Assembly (NCBI GenBank): GCA_020024215.1
Contig: JAHHUC010000024.1
Span: 1-26,867, forward strand
DNA from: Oscillospiraceae bacterium
GTDB lineage: Bacteria > Bacillota > Clostridia > Oscillospirales > Ruminococcaceae
Length of the DNA stretch: 26,867 nt
Direction of reading: 5' to 3'
This document shows, one piece after another, positions 24,127 to 26,867 of this stretch. The stretch's first letter is position 1. Each line of letters begins with the position of its first letter. The position numbers and the translations under genes are program-made. The notes beneath the pieces are model-generated. The model searched no databases. It had not been told where the DNA came from and saw only the letters and a list, made by a program, of their open reading frames with translations.

Positions 24127-24849
24127 ATGCCAACACCAGCAAAGGTAGGATGCGCTGTGAGAGCAGCTGCACCTGAAATTAAAGAAGCTGCGCCGGCTTT
24201 AAACGCAGAAAACAATAAAGAAATTATCAAGGAGGAAATGCAAATGATAACAGTAGGCAAGAAAGCACCTGATTTTACAGCAAAGGCCTTTTATAAGGGC
24301 GAGTTTGTTGACGTATCACTTTCAGAATATGAGGGACAGTGGAGAGTTCTCTGCTTCTATCCCGGAGATTTCACATTCGTCTGAGCGACAGAGGTTGCAG
24401 CAGTTGCTGCTTCATATGAAGAGTTCCAGAAGCTGGGCGTTCAGGTTCTCTCCGTCTCCATTGACAGCGTGTTCACACACAAGATGTGGAATGACAACGA
24501 GCTTTCAAAGATGATCGGCAAGGATATCCCCTTCCCCATGCTCTCTGACCCCGACGGCGCCATCGGCAAGCTCTATGGAGTTTATGATGCTGACGGCAAG
24601 ACAGAGACAAGAGGCCGCTTCCTCATCGATCCCGATGGAAATGTGCAGGCATATGAGGTTCTGACACCTCCTGTGGGCAGAAACCTCAACGAGGCTCTTC
24701 GCCAGATCAAGGCATTCCAGCTTGTAAGAGCAGCAGGCGGCGCAGAGGTTACACCCTCCGGCTGGGAGCCCGGCAAAAAGACACTCAAGCCCTCTCCCGC
24801 ATTGGTTGGCAATGTTTGGAAAGAGTGGAGCGTTAACGACGCAAAGTAA
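24127..24849 (+). CDS. Selenocysteine peroxiredoxin (UGA read as Sec)
   Basis: A thiol- or selenol-based peroxidase reducing H2O2 and organic peroxides in the cytosol. The AhpC/Prx1-type fold runs through an in-frame TGA at 24382-24384, with no frameshift and continuous homology on both sides. CFYPGDFTFV is followed by TGA and ATEVAAVAA, so the codon falls exactly at the peroxidatic cysteine of the FTFVCPTE motif. The full product is 240 residues with Sec86. Only two cysteines exist (Cys9 and Cys76); the C-terminal motif, normally VCPAxW, is VTPSGW, so the usual resolving Cys is absent. The ATG at 24127 has AAAGGAGG 6 bases upstream; an internal ATG at 24244 also has AAGGAGG at 8 bases and would give a 201-residue form with Sec47. 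Codon use is GC-biased, as in highly expressed genes. Confidence 0.9.
24382..24410 (+). promoter_or_regulatory. Bacterial SECIS element after the Sec codon
   Basis: Twelve bases after the TGA, GCAGC (24397-24401) and GCTGC (24406-24410) form a stem around the loop AGTT, flanked by weaker pairs (GAGG with CTTC). Distance, size and a G-U-containing loop fit a bacterial SelB-binding SECIS, and the upper arm GGTTGCAG resembles that of E. coli fdhF. Inference from pairing by hand. Confidence 0.65.
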
Positions 24850-24884
24850 AGAAAGCTTCTCCTCAAAGTATATAATGTGTCAGG

Positions 24885-24911
24885 TGCCAAAGGGTCATAT
24901 TCCCTTTGGCA
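24885..24911 (+). terminator. Hairpin after the peroxiredoxin gene
   Basis: TGCCAAAGGG and CCCTTTGGCA form a perfect 10-bp stem with a 7-base loop, 35 bases past the stop codon. No T-run follows, so it may be a weak terminator or an mRNA-stabilising hairpin. Confidence 0.55.
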
Positions 24912-24997
24912 TCTGCCATATTGAGCCGGAAATATATAAAAAACATATGCACGCTATATAATTATCAAAAAAATTTTTCCCGGCGGTGTCATACTTC

Positions 24998-25026
24998 TTG
25001 ACAAGAAATACCGCTTTCCTTATAAT
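24998..25026 (+). promoter_or_regulatory. Perfect-consensus promoter of the oadB operon
   Basis: TTGACA and TATAAT match the sigma-A consensus at every position, with the ideal 17-base spacer. Control must therefore act mostly after initiation, by the riboswitch that follows. Confidence 0.85.
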
Positions 25027-25032
25027 AGTCTC

Positions 25033-25158
25033 GTAAAAGGGAGTAGCTAACGCAAATTCTGCGTTGCTGATGCGTCAATACGGGTTAACTTCCCCGCAGC
25101 AGCATTAAAAGGCAAGACTTTTGCTGATACTTTTTGTATCCGCAGAAGGTCTTTTTTT
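25033..25158 (+). promoter_or_regulatory. yybP-ykoY (Mn2+) riboswitch with terminator
   Basis: The conserved parts of the yybP-ykoY aptamer appear in order: P1 5' arm GTAAAAG (25033-25039), then GGGAGTAGC, a P2 hairpin AACGCA/TGCGTT (25049-25066), the long P3 helix (GCTGATGCG with CGCAGCAGC) carrying the loop GTCAATA and an inner CGGG/CCCG stem, then GGCAAGA and the P1 3' arm CTTTTGC (25118-25124). The 3' arm is also the 5' part of a terminator stem (25114-25153, loop TTTTT) followed by seven T. The two cannot form together, so metal binding should stabilise P1, block the terminator and turn expression on. This family senses Mn2+. Confidence 0.85.
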
Positions 25159-25189
25159 ATTATCAAAAATTTTTTGAAAGGTGATGTTC

Positions 25190-26353
25190 ATGTCAATTTT
25201 GCAAAACCTCTTTTCCATCACATGGCAGCAGCTTCTTATGTGGCTTATAGGAGCTGTCCTTATCTATCTTGCCATAAAGAAGGATATGGAGCCTACACTT
25301 CTTCTGCCTATGGGCTTTGGAGCCATATTGGTAAACCTGCCCCTGTCAGGAGCAATAGACCAATATATGGTGGGAAATATTCCTGCAACCGCAGAGCAGA
25401 TTGCACAGGGCGCAGCAGAATATGAACCCGGGGTTATAGATGTGCTGTTCAAAGCGGGCATAGCAAACGAGCTTTTCCCCCTTCTTTTGTTTATAGGAAT
25501 AGGCGCCATGATAGACTTTGGCCCCCTGCTTTCCAATCCAAAAATGCTGCTTTTCGGAGCAGCCGCCCAGTTTGGCATATTCTTCACACTTTTCATGGCT
25601 CATCTCATGGGCTTCGAGCTTAAAGATGCAGCCTCAATAGCCATAATAGGCGCAGCAGACGGCCCCACAGCCATCTTTGTATCAAACTTTTTCAAGAGCA
25701 ACTACATGGGCGCAATAATGGTTGCCGCTTATTCATACATGGCACTTGTTCCCATAGTTCAGCCCCCTGTCATCAAAATGGTCACCACAAAAAAGGAAAG
25801 ACTTATCAGAATGACATACAAGGGAAAGGAAGTCTCCCAAAAGGTAAAGATTTTGTTCCCCATTGTGGTAACAGTCATAGCCGGCATAGCCTCCCCCCGT
25901 TCTGTTGCTCTCATCGGCTTTTTGATGTTCGGCAACCTCATAAGAGAATGTGGAGTTTTGGGCAGCCTATCTGTGACAGCTCAGGATGTTTTGGCAAACC
26001 TTATAACCTTGTTCCTTGGAATAACAGTTGCTTCAAGAATGAGAGCCGACCTTTTTGTAACAAAGGAAACACTTATGATTTTAGGTCTGGGACTTGTTGC
26101 CTTTATATTTGATACCGTGGGCGGAGTGCTGTTTGCAAAGCTGCTGAATATCTTCTTAAAGGACAAGATAAACCCCATGATAGGCGCAGCAGGCATAAGC
26201 GCCTTTCCCATGAGCGCCCGCGTAATACACAAAATGGGACTTCAGGAGGACAACCAGAACTTCCTTCTGATGCACGCAGTAGGAGCCAATGTGTCAGGAC
26301 AGATTGCCTCTGTAATAGCCGGCGGCATGATCCTTTCACTGGTTGCAAGATAA
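25190..26353 (+). CDS. Na+-translocating decarboxylase beta subunit (OadB/GcdB-like)
   Basis: The integral membrane subunit of biotin-dependent decarboxylase sodium pumps (oxaloacetate, glutaconyl-CoA or methylmalonyl-CoA types), which couples carboxybiotin decarboxylation to Na+ export. The 387-residue protein has about 9-11 helices and the family signatures GIGAMIDFGPLLSNP (103-117), IIGAADGPTAIFVS (152-165, with the conserved Asp157) and HAVGANVSGQIAS near the C-terminus. The ATG at 25190 follows AAAGGTGA; an in-frame GTG at 25181 overlaps that site. It lies under a Mn2+ riboswitch, unusual for this family. No alpha or biotin-carrier subunit is in the window, so the substrate acid is unknown. 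A 39-codon gene follows. Confidence 0.88.
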   Translation: MSILQNLFSITWQQLLMWLIGAVLIYLAIKKDMEPTLLLPMGFGAILVNLPLSGAIDQYMVGNIPATAEQIAQGAAEYEPGVIDVLFKAGIANELFPLLLFIGIGAMIDFGPLLSNPKMLLFGAAAQFGIFFTLFMAHLMGFELKDAASIAIIGAADGPTAIFVSNFFKSNYMGAIMVAAYSYMALVPIVQPPVIKMVTTKKERLIRMTYKGKEVSQKVKILFPIVVTVIAGIASPRSVALIGFLMFGNLIRECGVLGSLSVTAQDVLANLITLFLGITVASRMRADLFVTKETLMILGLGLVAFIFDTVGGVLFAKLLNIFLKDKINPMIGAAGISAFPMSARVIHKMGLQEDNQNFLLMHAVGANVSGQIASVIAGGMILSLVAR

Positions 26354-26366
26354 GGAGGATTTTATC

Positions 26367-26486
26367 ATGTTTTCTACAACCATGTCAGTGGTGCTTCCGA
26401 TTATTTTAAACGGTATGGCAGGAGTTTTCGGTGTAATCATACTCATCTGGCTCTCCATTGCACTTCTTTCCAAAATAGTAAAATAA
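26367..26486 (+). CDS. 39-residue single-helix protein, OadG-like
   Basis: A tiny gene 13 bases after the beta subunit, with AAGGAGG 8 bases before its ATG. The product is one hydrophobic helix (about 7-34, NGMAGVFGVIILIWLSIALL) with a short Lys tail. In size, position and its GM-VF pattern it resembles the membrane anchor part of OadG-type gamma subunits, which lack other sequence conservation. It probably stabilises the beta subunit. The assignment rests on context and topology, not on clear homology. Confidence 0.7.
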   Translation: MFSTTMSVVLPIILNGMAGVFGVIILIWLSIALLSKIVK

Positions 26487-26506
26487 ATTTTTAAATTCGC
26501 ATATGC

Positions 26507-26550
26507 AAGAAAGCACGCTTTCCGCTTTCTTAAAAGAAAGCACGCTTTTT
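26507..26550 (+). terminator. Tandem hairpins, probable terminator of the oadB operon
   Basis: The 15-base word AAGAAAGCACGCTTT occurs twice (26507-26521 and 26534-26548). AAGAAAGC also pairs with GCTTTCTT between the copies (26524-26531), so alternative hairpins form, the last followed by TTTTTC. It begins 20 bases past the small gene. Confidence 0.55.
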
Positions 26551-26554
26551 CGGG

Positions 26555-26601
26555 CAAAAGCTTTGACCGCCGCCGGTGGCGGACTAAGGTCAAAGCTTTT
26601 G
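26555..26601. repeat. Nested palindrome (14-bp arms)
   Basis: CAAAAGCTTTGACC (26555-26568) and GGTCAAAGCTTTTG (26588-26601) are perfect inverted arms. Inside lies a second GC-rich stem, CCGCC/GGCGG with a GGT loop (26570-26582). The layout is that of an intergenic repetitive element or a folded RNA end. Confidence 0.7.
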
Positions 26602-26606
26602 GCGCA

Positions 26607-26660
26607 GCTGTCCCAAATTTTGAGATAAGCGAACAGCATCGAAAAAATTTGGCTGACAGC
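26607..26660. repeat. Imperfect inverted repeat
   Basis: GCTGTC (26607-26612) with GACAGC (26655-26660), and CCAAATTTT (26613-26621) with AAAATTTGG (26644-26652), form a two-part stem with a 2-base bulge. It directly abuts the nested palindrome and probably belongs to the same element. Confidence 0.6.
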
Positions 26661-26867
26661 AAGAGGGGCTATTTAAGTGTAATTGATATCCTGCATAGGA
26701 AAATCTCCCGCTTTTTCGAGAAAAAGCTTAGCAAAAAGCTTTAATCCGCACAGGTAAGAAAGCTTTTAGCATAACTTTTCTTCCTGCGTGTGTTACAGAA
26801 TAATATTTTGTAATGTTAAGCACATTTAGGTTAAGCTTTAATCAATTTTTCTAGAAAAATTGTGGGG

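Larger units (their letters stand above)
26487..26867. other. Gene-free region rich in inverted repeats
   Basis: No credible gene is seen up to the window edge. The first part holds the repeats listed separately. The remainder (about 26661-26867) has several AAAAGCTT-type palindromes and AT-rich DNA. The last 20 or so bases contain a hairpin (CAATTTTT/AAAAATTG, 26843-26863). Confidence 0.5.

Noticed and set aside
24382..24384. TGA as a nonsense mutation making a pseudogene
   Set aside because: It falls exactly on the catalytic Cys codon, the downstream part is perfectly conserved in frame, and a SECIS-like hairpin follows; recoding explains it better.
24469..24849. Separate peroxiredoxin fragment starting at an internal ATG
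   Set aside because: It is the C-terminal part of the selenoprotein; the coding frame continues upstream without a break through TGA at 24382.

Overview
The window looks like chromosomal DNA of an anaerobic, spore-forming low-to-mid GC Firmicute (class Clostridia). The evidence is strong AGGAGG-type ribosome binding sites with several TTG starts, many TTGACA-N17-TATAAT promoters, two ferredoxin-type 4Fe-4S proteins, a SpoIID-like cell-wall protein, a Na+-translocating decarboxylase beta subunit and a UGA-recoded selenoprotein. The species cannot be named from the sequence.

Layout. 1-4150 is AT-rich and thinly coded, with small orphan membrane or soluble proteins on the minus strand, at least one clear frameshifted gene, decayed coding remnants and an Sfp-type phosphopantetheinyl transferase. 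4325-8083 is a tight three-gene operon: a MacB/LolD-type ATPase, an exported membrane-anchored protein and an FtsX/MacB-type permease. A tRNA-Pro(GGG) follows at 8216-8291, then a short AT-rich accessory stretch with two orphan minus-strand reading frames (8385-9301). 9345-12620 holds an HD-domain protein divergent from the GTPase HflX, and an MFS exporter convergent with HflX. 12770-15004 holds an SLC6/NSS-type Na+ symporter divergent from a RadC-family protein. 15066-17312 is a minus-strand trio of a beta-sandwich protein, a SpoIID-like protein with three peptidoglycan-binding repeats and a double peptidoglycan-binding protein, none with a signal peptide. 17448-23855 carries a DUF362 ferredoxin protein, a chemoreceptor with a potentially folded leader, an EFR1-type flavodoxin-ferredoxin, a D-2-hydroxyacid dehydrogenase and arginine deiminase.

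The right end holds the most striking content. At 24127-24849 a peroxiredoxin has UGA exactly at the peroxidatic cysteine, with a hairpin just downstream: a selenocysteine peroxiredoxin. It has no resolving cysteine in its C-terminal part, and it carries an Ala-rich N-terminal leader with a second, well-spaced internal start. At 24998-26486 a perfect-consensus promoter drives a leader that matches the yybP-ykoY (Mn2+) riboswitch, with an overlapping terminator. This leader controls an OadB/GcdB-like Na+-decarboxylase beta subunit followed by a 39-residue single-helix protein resembling OadG; no alpha (carboxyltransferase) subunit is present in the window. The window ends in a gene-free region full of inverted repeats (26507-26660).

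Most operon ends are marked by good intrinsic terminators, several of them bidirectional. No CRISPR array, insertion sequence, rRNA or phage module was seen.
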